A stretch of DNA of 64,000 nucleotides from Alteromonas portus (GTDB lineage: Bacteria; Pseudomonadota; Gammaproteobacteria; Enterobacterales; Alteromonadaceae). Made by a program: the position numbers and the translations under genes. Position 1 is the stretch's first letter. Every line of letters begins with the position of its first letter. Positions 17,749 through 26,981 of the stretch are shown here, one piece after another. Where the stretch lies: NCBI RefSeq assembly GCF_005117025.1, contig NZ_SWCO01000010.1, positions 62,001 through 126,000 on the forward strand, in the 5' to 3' direction. The notes under the pieces are model-generated. The model searched no databases and was not told the DNA's origin. It saw only the letters and a program-made list of their open reading frames with translations.

Positions 17749-18867
17749 TTGACTATAGATACATTTAGTTTTTTACGAAACAAACAGGGCATCCATGACA
17801 TTGGCATGACTGAGTTAAAGTTTTCGTACTTTGATATGGATTTTGACGCGAGTACTTACTCTAAAGAAGTATCTCAAAACTTTCTTAGTACGACAGAAGC
17901 TTATAAGCATTGGGTGAAAGAAGGAAGAAAACTTGGCGTCAACTTCTCAAAGAAAGGTACAAATACTCAATTAAAAATTGTTTTAAAAGCCAAAGATGAA
18001 ACTGATTTAATTGATCATTGGATTCATCACCATGAATCAATTGTCGGTAAAGAGAATCTTGTTATTCTAGATTGCCAGTCTACTTCTCAGAGCTACTTAG
18101 ATAAGCTTCACCACTATTCAAAAGATATCTTGGTCTTAAATTATAGAAAGTACTATGACAGTATCCACACGACCAAGAGTAATAAAAAATTTTATGAGTT
18201 TCTAAGCCAAGAAGCAAAGTACGTTACTGTACTAGACGCGGACGAATTTTTAGTTGGTAAAGAGAATGATGCGCTCTCCGGTAAATATGTTCAAAGTATA
18301 TTAGAGCAATTTTCGGGTAAAGTTCTTCCGGCTACCTGGCTTGATGCCGTTTTACATCTACCCGATGGAGCAGACCACAGATTCGATAGTCAAATTAGTC
18401 TAGATATTAATTTTGGAAGAATTAAAAATAATACGGTAGCAGGCAAATCAATAGCTGCATCAAATTGCCTATTTGATATTGACCATCTAGGTCACAATCT
18501 ACATGTGAAAAAGGTCAAGGATAATATTAATCCTAACGATTTTTTTAAGTTATTTGTTTTACATTGCAAGACAGATAGCGTGACACAGAATGCTAAACGC
18601 GCGGTGCACCATTTAGTTTCTCGCAATGCATTAAGTAATGGTGGTGAGGCTACTGAAGAAGTTCTAAAGAAAATAATCAATGATGATGATTTCTCGCCCA
18701 CTACAAGACACTACGCTGGCGTTGCTCTAAAAATGTACGGCGAAAATCCAGTGCCTTTTGCCGAGTACGCTAGAAAAACTCACTTTTTAGGCCGTTTTGA
18801 AATAGAAGCCCCTGAACTGACTACAAAAACTAGTGAGTTCGATATCTCTGAACTTCCACTGAGTTAG
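17749..18867 (+). CDS. Glycosyltransferase, Glyco_tranf_2_4/GT92-like, with N-terminal repeat
   Basis: A 372-residue protein. Residues about 25-60 (FDMDFDASTYSK then HWVKEGRKLGVNFS) match the same FD..Y/HFL..G repeat seen twice in the protein at 4526. The catalytic part starts IVLKAKDETDLIDHWIHH near 75 and has TVLDADEFLVG near 163, a DxD site. The start used is a TTG with an AAGAGA element; an ATG at 17806 in the same frame would drop 19 residues. The 3' side is a long hairpin shared with convergent genes. A mono-glycosyl transfer role is likely, substrate unknown. Confidence 0.72.
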   Translation: MTIDTFSFLRNKQGIHDIGMTELKFSYFDMDFDASTYSKEVSQNFLSTTEAYKHWVKEGRKLGVNFSKKGTNTQLKIVLKAKDETDLIDHWIHHHESIVGKENLVILDCQSTSQSYLDKLHHYSKDILVLNYRKYYDSIHTTKSNKKFYEFLSQEAKYVTVLDADEFLVGKENDALSGKYVQSILEQFSGKVLPATWLDAVLHLPDGADHRFDSQISLDINFGRIKNNTVAGKSIAASNCLFDIDHLGHNLHVKKVKDNINPNDFFKLFVLHCKTDSVTQNAKRAVHHLVSRNALSNGGEATEEVLKKIINDDDFSPTTRHYAGVALKMYGENPVPFAEYARKTHFLGRFEIEAPELTTKTSEFDISELPLS

Positions 18868-18988
18868 TTTGTACTTAGTTATGGTATAAAAAAAATTGCG
18901 TTAGGTAAAAGCTTCTATAGCAAATTAATAAACTAAGTAAAAAGTAAGCTTGTTGTGTTATAAAACCTGCCTTTCAATTAGGTTATTC

Positions 18989-19021
18989 AGCGAAACAATG
19001 GTGTTCTCCCATTGTTTCGCT
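18989..19021. terminator. Long perfect hairpin between convergent genes
   Basis: AGCGAAACAATGG (18989-19001) pairs base for base with CCATTGTTTCGCT (19009-19021) around a seven-base loop. No strong T run follows on either strand, so it may act as a bidirectional or Rho-aided terminator for genes ending at 18867 and 19096. Confidence 0.5.
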
Positions 19022-19095
19022 AAAGAAGAAAGGTTACTTTTTTTACTTGCAAATTATGAGGCTGTTTGTTGACCCTTTGAAAAAGTTGTTATCAA

Positions 19096-20067
19096 TCAAC
19101 GACCAATAGAATCACTCAGTAACAACTCACCTGAACTCTTAGCAAAAAAGTCGATCTGCTCTCCATTCTTAAGCTTTTTAGGGTAAGTAAAACTAAACCC
19201 AACAAAACCGTTTCGATGAATGTTTCGTTCATTAGCGGTACTTCTGTATTCACTGGCTGGTATTTCAGCAATTTTTTTCTTACCAACACGCACGTCAATA
19301 ACTACAGGAGACTGACTGTTATAATCGGCAGCCCACCCCTTTATCATTTTGCCTTCATCACTTGCAGCCATGTTTGTCTTACCAAAGCGAATAAAAGGAG
19401 TATCAGATTCTATAGCCAGCTTTTGCCGTTCAAAACGTGTAAGTGCATATTCATAAAGTTTAAAATCTTCTTTATTGTGCTTTTTTATAAGCGCAATCTC
19501 TTCGTCTGATAATTCATAGCTTGAAGATTTTTTCTCTGTATTTTTATTGATATCCAATCCTTGAATATCAATGGAATACATCTTATTGATGAGTGCTAAT
19601 GATTCATTGTAACGTTCTGTCAAACCTATAAAACCAATAGCGTCAGGCCACGTGCCTTGAAACGCTTTATATTGTACGTTTTTAAATCGCGGTTCATTTA
19701 CGAATTCGGTGAACGAACGTTTATAACGGTGGTGGCGGGTAAAATGCTCGTAATGAGAACGAACCTGTTGAATAGGATCACGAACGAAGGTGATTGCATT
19801 CTTAGCCGGAATAAATGGCGCATATTTAGGATGATTAATATGCCCTGTAAGGAATTTAGCTTTTTCTACTATCTTCATTCCGGCTGCGTAGCGGTCACGC
19901 TTTTCATAATCTAACGTTCGTATGTCTGGGTTAGTCTCATTTGCTTTAGGCCCATAATCATAGAAGACATGCTCTTTACCGAAGTAGCGCTCGGCCGCTA
20001 CGCGGAAACTAGAACCTGCAGTTTTAGATATATGAATAAAAAATAATGGGTAATTTGCTGCTTCCAT
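19096..20067 (-). CDS. PAPS-dependent sulfotransferase with C-terminal GWA module (copy 1)
   Basis: A 323-residue protein. FFIHISKTAGSSFRVAAE at residues 9-26 is the 5'-phosphosulfate loop, and ITFVRDPIQQVRSHYEHF near 90 is the 3'-phosphate site of the Sulfotransfer_2 type. Residues about 240-310 form the GWA module (MIKGWAADYN, then EYRSTANERNIHRNGF). It should transfer sulfate from PAPS to a sugar hydroxyl in the cytoplasm; no signal peptide is seen. AGGA precedes the ATG. It is a clear paralog of the protein at 23504, with the same domain order and long stretches of near identity, so one is a duplicate of the other. Confidence 0.86.
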   Translation of the reverse strand: MEAANYPLFFIHISKTAGSSFRVAAERYFGKEHVFYDYGPKANETNPDIRTLDYEKRDRYAAGMKIVEKAKFLTGHINHPKYAPFIPAKNAITFVRDPIQQVRSHYEHFTRHHRYKRSFTEFVNEPRFKNVQYKAFQGTWPDAIGFIGLTERYNESLALINKMYSIDIQGLDINKNTEKKSSSYELSDEEIALIKKHNKEDFKLYEYALTRFERQKLAIESDTPFIRFGKTNMAASDEGKMIKGWAADYNSQSPVVIDVRVGKKKIAEIPASEYRSTANERNIHRNGFVGFSFTYPKKLKNGEQIDFFAKSSGELLLSDSIGR

Positions 20068-20282
20068 TTTGTCCTATCTAATAGAAAATTTTCGGTGGGC
20101 ATTGAAAGGTTTGTATTGGTTAATATTACCATTTGCAGGCTCACTGACAACCGCAATAAATGCATAACCCTGATGTACATCAGAGCTCTACAACTTAGTT
20201 AAATCTATAACACCATTTAAATAAAATGAGGCTTTAAAAAGCAATGTAAAACGCGATTCGAGTCTCCCACCAAGGTAAAGCG

Positions 20283-22049
20283 TTAAGGCGTTAAATAAAA
20301 GGACAACCACTCCCGCTCCTGAGAGTTAAGTGCGTTTTGTTGGGGCTGCCTATACATCTCTACATTCCAAGCCTCGTACAAACTTTTGAGTTCTTCTGCT
20401 TTGTCTGGCATGTCTGAAATTAAATTTCTGGAAACTGCCTCGTCTGAAGCCATATCAAATAAAAACTCGTGCTCTGCGCCCATTTTAAGGTACTTATAGT
20501 TTCCAAGACGTACTGCTGACTGATTCCAAAAACGCCAAAAAAGCGGGCGATTCATAAGAGCGCTCTTGTCAAAACCTTGAGTTGGAAAAATATCAACACC
20601 GTCGAGTTCTGATAAAACAGTTTCAGAAGCACCTGCACGTTTAATAGCAGAGTACAGCACATCTAAGCTAATAACAGGCTCATCTATAACGGTATTGCTT
20701 TGAAGCTTTTCGGGCCAATGGACGATAAAGGGCACTTTTATTCCCCCATCAGTCAACATACCTTTCTCACCCAGCAAAGGCGCATTCAATGAACCGTTCC
20801 AAGCCTCTTTTTCTGTTATGGGAGCATCAGTAAAGTCGAGTCCTATTGGAGCACCATTGTCACTGATAAAAGCGATAATAGTGTTTTCCAGTATTCCATA
20901 TTCTTCAAGCTTAGATACTATGCTGCCTACACCTGCATCTACTGCGTACATCATTGCCAACGCGTATCTACGCCGATTAGATGACTGCTCAGGGAACAGT
21001 GATAAGTAATCTTCCGTTGCCTCTAAAGGTACATGTGGTGCGTAATGAGCAACATGAAGATAAAACGGCTCATCGTGGTTTATATCTATAAATTGCGTCG
21101 CTGCGTCTGAAACAACATCTAACCTGTAGTCAGAATTACTTATCCAGCCCAACTGGGTTTGATTGCCCTTAAGGTCATAGTTAGCCCAGTAACGGTTTGC
21201 GTAACCGAAATAGTTGTATTTATAACCTTTTGATGACGGGTAATATCGCTCCTTTAGCGATGAAGATAACCTTCCTGGGTTAAACTCACTTATGGGTGTA
21301 TCAGGGAAGTTTTCTTTAAACCATGGCTTTGAATTTTGATCTATTTCAAGGTGCCACTTGCCAACCATTCCTGTTGTATAACCAAGGTCAGAATAACGGT
21401 CTCCCATGGTGACCACATTTTCAGGTATTGGTGTATATCGGTTGTCATCTACTCCAAATCGTTGTTGATAAACACCAGTAACCATTCCCGCTCGCGAGGG
21501 TGTGCACTGAGGGGCAGTTATGTAGCCGTTAGAAAATAGCACCCCATTGGCCGCTAGCTTGTCTATATTAGGCGTGTTGATGTCGTTAACAATGTTATGG
21601 GCACCGATATCAGCATATCCTTGGTCGTCAGTGAAAATGACAATTAGATTTGGCTTGGAAGGAAGTATTAAAGACTGCGCGCTGACATTAAATTTCGTTC
21701 CGGCTTCATTTACTAGGTTTGCTGTAATACTAAATGATGTGCGCTTACGTACTTGGGGTGCAATAAAACTGAACTTGCCTTCACTGGTATTCACTATATT
21801 TAGCGAAGCTTCCAATGATGTACTCCACGACTCTACAGTAACCTTTTGCGGATTGCTGTTATTAGAGGCGTTTACAGTTAAGATGATTGTGTCATCAGAA
21901 ACAATCTCTTGTGGTAAAGTTATTGAATAAGAGCGACTTAATTGCTCCTGTTCAGACACCGTTGGTGGGGACGATTGGGAGTCGCCGCCACATGAAACTA
22001 CACATAATAAAACTAAAAAAAACAAGCCACGCAACGTTACAGCATCCAT
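20283..22049 (-). CDS. Sulfatase lipoprotein (alkaline phosphatase superfamily)
   Basis: A 588-residue protein with a lipoprotein signal: GLFFLVLLCVVSC, the lipid Cys at 20. An Ig-like segment covers about 40-130. The sulfatase domain starts near 134 with IVIFTDDQGYADIG (metal Asp141-142) and has CTPSRAG at 182-188, the Cys-x-Pro-x-Arg signature whose Cys becomes formylglycine. HVAHYAPHVPLE and ISDNGAP hold further active-site residues. It would free sulfate from a sulfated glycan at the cell envelope; an FGE activating enzyme must be encoded elsewhere. It lies between two sulfotransferase genes, so synthesis and removal of sulfate are encoded side by side. Confidence 0.88.
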   Translation of the reverse strand: MDAVTLRGLFFLVLLCVVSCGGDSQSSPPTVSEQEQLSRSYSITLPQEIVSDDTIILTVNASNNSNPQKVTVESWSTSLEASLNIVNTSEGKFSFIAPQVRKRTSFSITANLVNEAGTKFNVSAQSLILPSKPNLIVIFTDDQGYADIGAHNIVNDINTPNIDKLAANGVLFSNGYITAPQCTPSRAGMVTGVYQQRFGVDDNRYTPIPENVVTMGDRYSDLGYTTGMVGKWHLEIDQNSKPWFKENFPDTPISEFNPGRLSSSLKERYYPSSKGYKYNYFGYANRYWANYDLKGNQTQLGWISNSDYRLDVVSDAATQFIDINHDEPFYLHVAHYAPHVPLEATEDYLSLFPEQSSNRRRYALAMMYAVDAGVGSIVSKLEEYGILENTIIAFISDNGAPIGLDFTDAPITEKEAWNGSLNAPLLGEKGMLTDGGIKVPFIVHWPEKLQSNTVIDEPVISLDVLYSAIKRAGASETVLSELDGVDIFPTQGFDKSALMNRPLFWRFWNQSAVRLGNYKYLKMGAEHEFLFDMASDEAVSRNLISDMPDKAEELKSLYEAWNVEMYRQPQQNALNSQEREWLSFYLTP

Positions 22050-22159
22050 ACTTTAATTCCAAATTCGGCGTATAACACCTCACCAGTATTCTTGTATTAT
22101 TGATTGGCGAATTATCTAGCGTCAATAATAAAAATAGTAGTTACAAATAATTCGCTGTT

Positions 22160-23458
22160 TTATTGATCTTTAATAGATTCTATTTCTTCAAGAAACTCAT
22201 TTTCTTCATCAGTATTTACCCAAGGTTCACGCTTGTGAGCATCTTTGCTTATTTTTTTCTTCAGCGCTCTGTTTTTTTCTAACTGCTCGGGATTTTTGAA
22301 AGTTGGTGCGTCATCAGAATTTAAGCCAGTGTTGATTGCAGGGTACACCCAGTGTTTTTCCGTGCTGCCGTTGTACCCCTGCCGGATGAACCTCTCAGTC
22401 CACTCGACATGTCCGGCACCATAGCCACTAAACCTTGGATCCAAGTAACCTATATTATCCATTGCATCCTTGCTACAAGCTGTGCATTGCCCTGTTACCA
22501 ACCTGCAAAGATACGGTAAAGTACTCGATCCAGTACCAGAAACCACTGCATCTTCTTTTTTGATTATTCGCTTATGCGCATAATTAATGTGACCCCATAA
22601 AAGCGCAGCAATCACCCACTCTTTTTGCCAGTTTTCTTTATTCGGCCGACAGTCGTCCTCTAGCAAAATTAAAACATCAACTTTTTTGACTTCGTTGAGA
22701 TAATACAAAGCCCTGTTTTTGTTTCGAACAACGCCTTTATTCGCACAATAAGTATGAGGTACGTTATTCTGTTTACACCACTCTACTGTATCGTCTTTAC
22801 TGCCGTCGTCAGCAACAACAAGTTGATAATCACCTGTTGTGAAGGCTTTGATGGCTTCGACAGTTTTTGCTAAATGGTCTTTTCTATTGTATGTGATAAC
22901 CCCAATGCCTACATTTAAAGTAGCTATGTATTCATCTGCTATCGAATTAAAAAGGTTAGAGATTATAGGACCATTAGGCCGAATCATCTTGGCCCTTGCA
23001 ATCAAATAAAAGCTCGTACTTTTGCTAACCTTTCTAAAAAGTATCGCTAAATCTCTAAAAACCTCAGGAGAGAGGTCTTCATTCATTATGAATTGACTAA
23101 CTGGGAAGTCTGCATGATTCAGTATAAAAGTAACTAATGTGGTTATATCTGTAGAAGGCAAACTATTCGCAATTAACGCCTTGGCAGCATCTAGCGAAAC
23201 TCTTACTTCTCTGTCGCTATTTAATTCATTACTTTTAAAGCCAATAAGCTTCTCTAACTTTTTATTTCCCTTTTCTATTTCCCGTTGGGCAAAGGCTAAT
23301 TCTATATTTGTTAAGCAAAACCTGTTCGTTTTTACAAGGCTCTGAGGCTGGTTCTGGCCAGTTACCTTATTACGTATGGCTTTAACGTAACGCTGCACTT
23401 GTTGCTTAGTTGCAACGGCCCGATTTTGAAGGTGTTTTTGCTGTAATTTCTTTTTCAT
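22160..23458 (-). CDS. GT2 family glycosyltransferase
   Basis: A 432-residue protein. The GT2 domain begins near residue 180 with IGVITYNRKDHLAKTVEAI, then VVADDGSKDDTVEW and the metal site LILLEDDCRP near 260. The rest includes FSGYGAGHVEWTERF with the conserved catalytic region. The first 170 residues are helical and basic at the very start (MKKKLQQKHLQNR) with no recognised domain. The ATG has no clear ribosome site. It sits in the minus-strand run from 28388 to 19096 between a sulfatase and a sulfotransferase. No signal peptide is seen, so it acts in the cytoplasm. Confidence 0.83.
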   Translation of the reverse strand: MKKKLQQKHLQNRAVATKQQVQRYVKAIRNKVTGQNQPQSLVKTNRFCLTNIELAFAQREIEKGNKKLEKLIGFKSNELNSDREVRVSLDAAKALIANSLPSTDITTLVTFILNHADFPVSQFIMNEDLSPEVFRDLAILFRKVSKSTSFYLIARAKMIRPNGPIISNLFNSIADEYIATLNVGIGVITYNRKDHLAKTVEAIKAFTTGDYQLVVADDGSKDDTVEWCKQNNVPHTYCANKGVVRNKNRALYYLNEVKKVDVLILLEDDCRPNKENWQKEWVIAALLWGHINYAHKRIIKKEDAVVSGTGSSTLPYLCRLVTGQCTACSKDAMDNIGYLDPRFSGYGAGHVEWTERFIRQGYNGSTEKHWVYPAINTGLNSDDAPTFKNPEQLEKNRALKKKISKDAHKREPWVNTDEENEFLEEIESIKDQ

Positions 23459-23503
23459 TTTGAGACTATTTCAATAGGCCTAACAGTTTCGGAAGTTTGC
23501 TTT

Positions 23504-24466
23504 TTAGCTAACAACATCTTCAAAAATCACTATCTGCGTTTGCTTTTCTACAACTTTAACTGCCTGGCCTTCTCTAAAAGTATCTGGATATTTGTAAGAC
23601 TTCCCTATATACCCTTCGCGATGAATATTTCTCTCTGAGGCCAGAGCCCGATAGTCAGATAACTTGACATGTTCGACAACTTGGCCGTCGACTATGATAT
23701 CGGCTTCTAATGCTTCTTCTTGCTCGTAGCAACACGCCCATATGTTAAGTTGCTTCCCTTTATCTTTCGGCAAAATATTCATCTGTCCAAATCGAACTAA
23801 AGGAAGTTCTTTTTCTAAAAGTTCTTTGTGTAGCTCAAATCGAATTAGCGCATAATCGTAAAGCGCATAGTCTTTCGCGTTCATTTTTTTGATAAGTGAA
23901 GTTTCACGTTCTGTGAAAGTATAAGTACCGGATGCTTTGGCTGTGTTTTTGTTTATATCTAGTACTTTAATATCAGTTCCATAGTATTTATTAAACAGGG
24001 CTATAGACTCATTATAGCGCTCTGTAATACCAATAAATCCGATAGCATCAGTCCAAATGCCATTTAATGCTTTAGACTGCATATTGGCAAAGCGGTTTTC
24101 CTTTATAAAGTCTTCGAAACTACCATTATAACCATGAAGTCTTGAAAAATGCTCATAGTGTGAACGAACTTGCTGAGCAGGATCACGGACAAATGTTACT
24201 ACGCTCTTTGCAGGAAAAAAGGGAGCGTATTTGGGGTAAATGACATGTCCTGACAAAAATTTTGCATTTTTCTTTATACTCTTTGCCGCCAGATACCTAT
24301 CTTTAGACTCGTATTCGAACTTTAAAATATCAGGATGAGTTTCTTTTGAACCATTACCGTAGTCAAAATAAGTAGCTTCCGAACCAAAATATTGTTCCGC
24401 CGCCACACGAAAGCTCGAACCAGCGGTTTTAGGGATATGGATAAAAAATAGAGGAAAGTTGTTCAT
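23504..24466 (-). CDS. PAPS-dependent sulfotransferase with C-terminal GWA-like module (copy 2)
   Basis: A 320-residue paralog of the protein at 19096. FFIHIPKTAGSSFRVAAE binds the PAPS 5'-phosphosulfate and VTFVRDPAQQVRSHYEHF the 3'-phosphate. Both also share AIGFIGITERYNES. The C-terminal module keeps YRALASERNIHREGY but has NIWACCYEQ where copy 1 has KGWAADYN, so its GWA core is altered. Two copies with similar cores may sulfate different positions or different sugars. It lies 22 bases from the large glycosyltransferase at 24489, likely in one operon with it. Confidence 0.86.
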   Translation of the reverse strand: MNNFPLFFIHIPKTAGSSFRVAAEQYFGSEATYFDYGNGSKETHPDILKFEYESKDRYLAAKSIKKNAKFLSGHVIYPKYAPFFPAKSVVTFVRDPAQQVRSHYEHFSRLHGYNGSFEDFIKENRFANMQSKALNGIWTDAIGFIGITERYNESIALFNKYYGTDIKVLDINKNTAKASGTYTFTERETSLIKKMNAKDYALYDYALIRFELHKELLEKELPLVRFGQMNILPKDKGKQLNIWACCYEQEEALEADIIVDGQVVEHVKLSDYRALASERNIHREGYIGKSYKYPDTFREGQAVKVVEKQTQIVIFEDVVS

Positions 24467-24488
24467 AATACTTCTAGTTGTTCAGCGA

Positions 24489-26771
24489 CTAACGCAGCGA
24501 AAAGTTTTCATGTGTGTTGGATAGATTAGGGTTATAAGCTGTGTCATTACACAATAGCTTTTTCCACTTTTCTTTCATGTACTCACTTTCTTTGTTAAAT
24601 CGCGCCACCTTCTCCGGCGTATCTTCTTCACCGCGACTTATTGATTCATGATGATAAAGCTCGGCCCATGGTGTGAATAAGTTTCGGTAACCTGCGGTAT
24701 GAACTTTTAAGCAAAAATCCACATCATTAAAGGCCACTGTTAAGTCTTGCTCGTTTAATCCGCCAACTTCTTCAAACACAGACTTACGGACTAGTAAGCA
24801 TGCTGCTGTAACTGCAGACATATTTTGGACAAGATGAAGGCGCGTAAAATAACCAGGCTCGCTCTTATGAAAGTACTTGTGAGAGTGACCGGCAACCCCA
24901 CCAATGCCAAGTATTACACCAGCGTGTTGAATAGTGTCATTAGGATAGTAAAGCTTCGCACCTACACAGCCGATTTCAGGCCTTAAGGCATGAGAAACCA
25001 TTTCTGATAGCCATTCTTTGTTTATAACTTCAATATCGTTGTTAACTAAACCAACTACTTCACCTTTGGCTTGCGAAACTGCAAAGTTATTAATCGCAGA
25101 ATAGTTAAACGGCTTGTCCCATTTCAAGACTCTGAAATTAGTTTTGGTACTAGTGTACTCACTGAAGAGGCCCAATGTTTTGTTACAGGTCGTTTGGTTA
25201 TCTACAACAATAATTTCGAAGTTCTTGTATGACGTCTTGTCGTAAATAGACTCTAGACACTGCTTTAAAATGTCATAACCATCCCTTGTAGGAATGACCA
25301 AGCTAACGAGTGGTTGCTCATCTGGCAGCGCCCAATTAACTTTATACGTATTTGGGTACTTACCTTTCTCGACTGAAGCATTCTGGCCTGATTGGTCAAG
25401 AAAGTCCTTTATAGCTTTAATGCCCGCATCGGTCGTATAAGACTTAGCTGAAGCATTCGAGGCTGTTGAGTTCTCAATAACACGCCAGTGGTAAAGAATG
25501 AAAGGTAAATGTACAACTTCATCATCATTAAGGCCGGCAGTCGCTCGCAATAGTAAATCGTGATCTTGCGAACCTTCCACACCAACCCTAAATCCACCTA
25601 TCTTTTTAAGCACACTTGTTTTGTACACTACCGGGTGACATATGTAGTTTTGGCTTAATAGTAAATCAGGGTTCCAACCAGATTTAAAGTGCGGCTGATG
25701 GCGATTGCCCTGTTCATCTATTTTATCTTCGTCCCCATAAAGTACTTTCGCCTTTGTGTTATCTGTTATAGCTTTGGCAAAGAAGGATAGCGTGTGAGCA
25801 GGCAACGTATCGTCATGGTCAAGCAGTAAAACGTAATCGTTAGTTACCATGTTCAAAGCGGCGTTACTTGCTTTGGATATATGTCCGTTTTCGCTCAGCA
25901 AGTTCAGTTTTATATTGGCGTGCTTTTGTGCGTATGATTTTAATGTATTGATAGTTTCGGCGTTGGTCGACGCATCGTCGGCAATACATAGTTCCCAATT
26001 TTTGTGAGTTTGCTGCAAAACAGAATCGATACACTCTTTTAAATAAATAGGGTCAGTATTGTAAGTAGGAAGGATAATAGAAAATTTCACTTCAGATTGC
26101 GCTTGAGTGAAAGTTTGCTTCATTTTCTCTAATGCACGCGCCTCGTCGAACTCTACCCAGAACGGATAGCTTTTTTCCATAGCGCCGGTGGAAAATGTTT
26201 TATTATACTCTTCGTATACTGTCTCTATTAACTTTCCGCCGTTTAGCTTAACGTTAGTATCAAGGTATTCTTCCACATTATCCAAGTGGCTGAGCAGCTT
26301 ATACAATCGCTGTTTCATATGTCGCATCGCAATGAAAGAGGGCACCTTCGAAATCATGAAAGTATTCATGGTGAACTCGGTTTCCGCTTCACAGGGGTCA
26401 AAGCGAAGCATGCTATTGTTACTTTCAAGATAGAAAAGGCGGTTCACGTATTTGGTGCTGTGCCAAGGTACGTCAACGGTGGCTAGCTCGCCTTTCTGTA
26501 AGTTGGAGTACAGCTTTCCAATATGCGACTGATGGTTTGCTTCAGTGATTTTTACACGAAGAAGATACCAGCCTTTTGAAAAGTTTCGTGAAGGTATTCG
26601 GCGAGCAGGATGAATAATAAACTGTGGGTCATCACCGGTTGTCACCCAGCTTGAGCCATTACTTTCAGACGTGGTTTCAGTCAACTGGTGGTGAGGGACA
26701 ATGATTAACTTTTTGGCTAGCCGATATGCTAATCGTTTGAGATTAGATGGCTTTAGTACTTTTGATAACAA
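24489..26771 (-). CDS. Large glycosyltransferase with two GT2 domains
   Basis: A 760-residue protein with tandem GT2 domains. The first starts near 225 (FSIILPTYNTDPIYLKE, ADDASTN, then LLLDHDDTLP); the second near 480 (LVIPTRDGYDILKQCLES, VVDNQTT, GLVNNDIEVIN, FNDVDFCLKVH). Residues 1-200 are a beta-rich region with Cys and Trp that resembles accessory parts of such enzymes. The start is TTG with only a weak upstream site. Two active sites imply transfer of two sugars or repeat elongation. It is the largest gene of the minus-strand part of the locus and precedes the sulfotransferase. Confidence 0.86.
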   Translation of the reverse strand: MLSKVLKPSNLKRLAYRLAKKLIIVPHHQLTETTSESNGSSWVTTGDDPQFIIHPARRIPSRNFSKGWYLLRVKITEANHQSHIGKLYSNLQKGELATVDVPWHSTKYVNRLFYLESNNSMLRFDPCEAETEFTMNTFMISKVPSFIAMRHMKQRLYKLLSHLDNVEEYLDTNVKLNGGKLIETVYEEYNKTFSTGAMEKSYPFWVEFDEARALEKMKQTFTQAQSEVKFSIILPTYNTDPIYLKECIDSVLQQTHKNWELCIADDASTNAETINTLKSYAQKHANIKLNLLSENGHISKASNAALNMVTNDYVLLLDHDDTLPAHTLSFFAKAITDNTKAKVLYGDEDKIDEQGNRHQPHFKSGWNPDLLLSQNYICHPVVYKTSVLKKIGGFRVGVEGSQDHDLLLRATAGLNDDEVVHLPFILYHWRVIENSTASNASAKSYTTDAGIKAIKDFLDQSGQNASVEKGKYPNTYKVNWALPDEQPLVSLVIPTRDGYDILKQCLESIYDKTSYKNFEIIVVDNQTTCNKTLGLFSEYTSTKTNFRVLKWDKPFNYSAINNFAVSQAKGEVVGLVNNDIEVINKEWLSEMVSHALRPEIGCVGAKLYYPNDTIQHAGVILGIGGVAGHSHKYFHKSEPGYFTRLHLVQNMSAVTAACLLVRKSVFEEVGGLNEQDLTVAFNDVDFCLKVHTAGYRNLFTPWAELYHHESISRGEEDTPEKVARFNKESEYMKEKWKKLLCNDTAYNPNLSNTHENFSLR

Positions 26772-26940
26772 AATGCGTAAACACCCTATTCCTATGCAAT
26801 GCTAAACTGCTTTCCTTAATATTGCATGGTTCAGCTACTGAGCATGCAAACCAGCTATTACCGCTAATAATAACCTATTTCAAATAGTGGCAACATAGGA
26901 TATTCGTCATTTTAACTTTTAGAGAGTGCCCTGGATAAGA

Positions 26941-26964
26941 AAAAAGCACCTTACGGTGCTTTTT
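26941..26964 (-). terminator. Rho-independent terminator after manC
   Basis: AAAAAGCACC (26941-26950) and GGTGCTTTTT (26955-26964) form a stem with a TTAC loop 18 bases beyond the manC stop, with U-rich ends on the minus strand. Confidence 0.85.
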
Positions 26965-26981
26965 CAAAGTCTTATTCTGAA

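Noticed and set aside
18989-19021. A mobile element end or REP sequence
   Set aside because: The hairpin is perfect, but I find no second copy in the window and no transposase, so a terminator between convergent genes is simpler.
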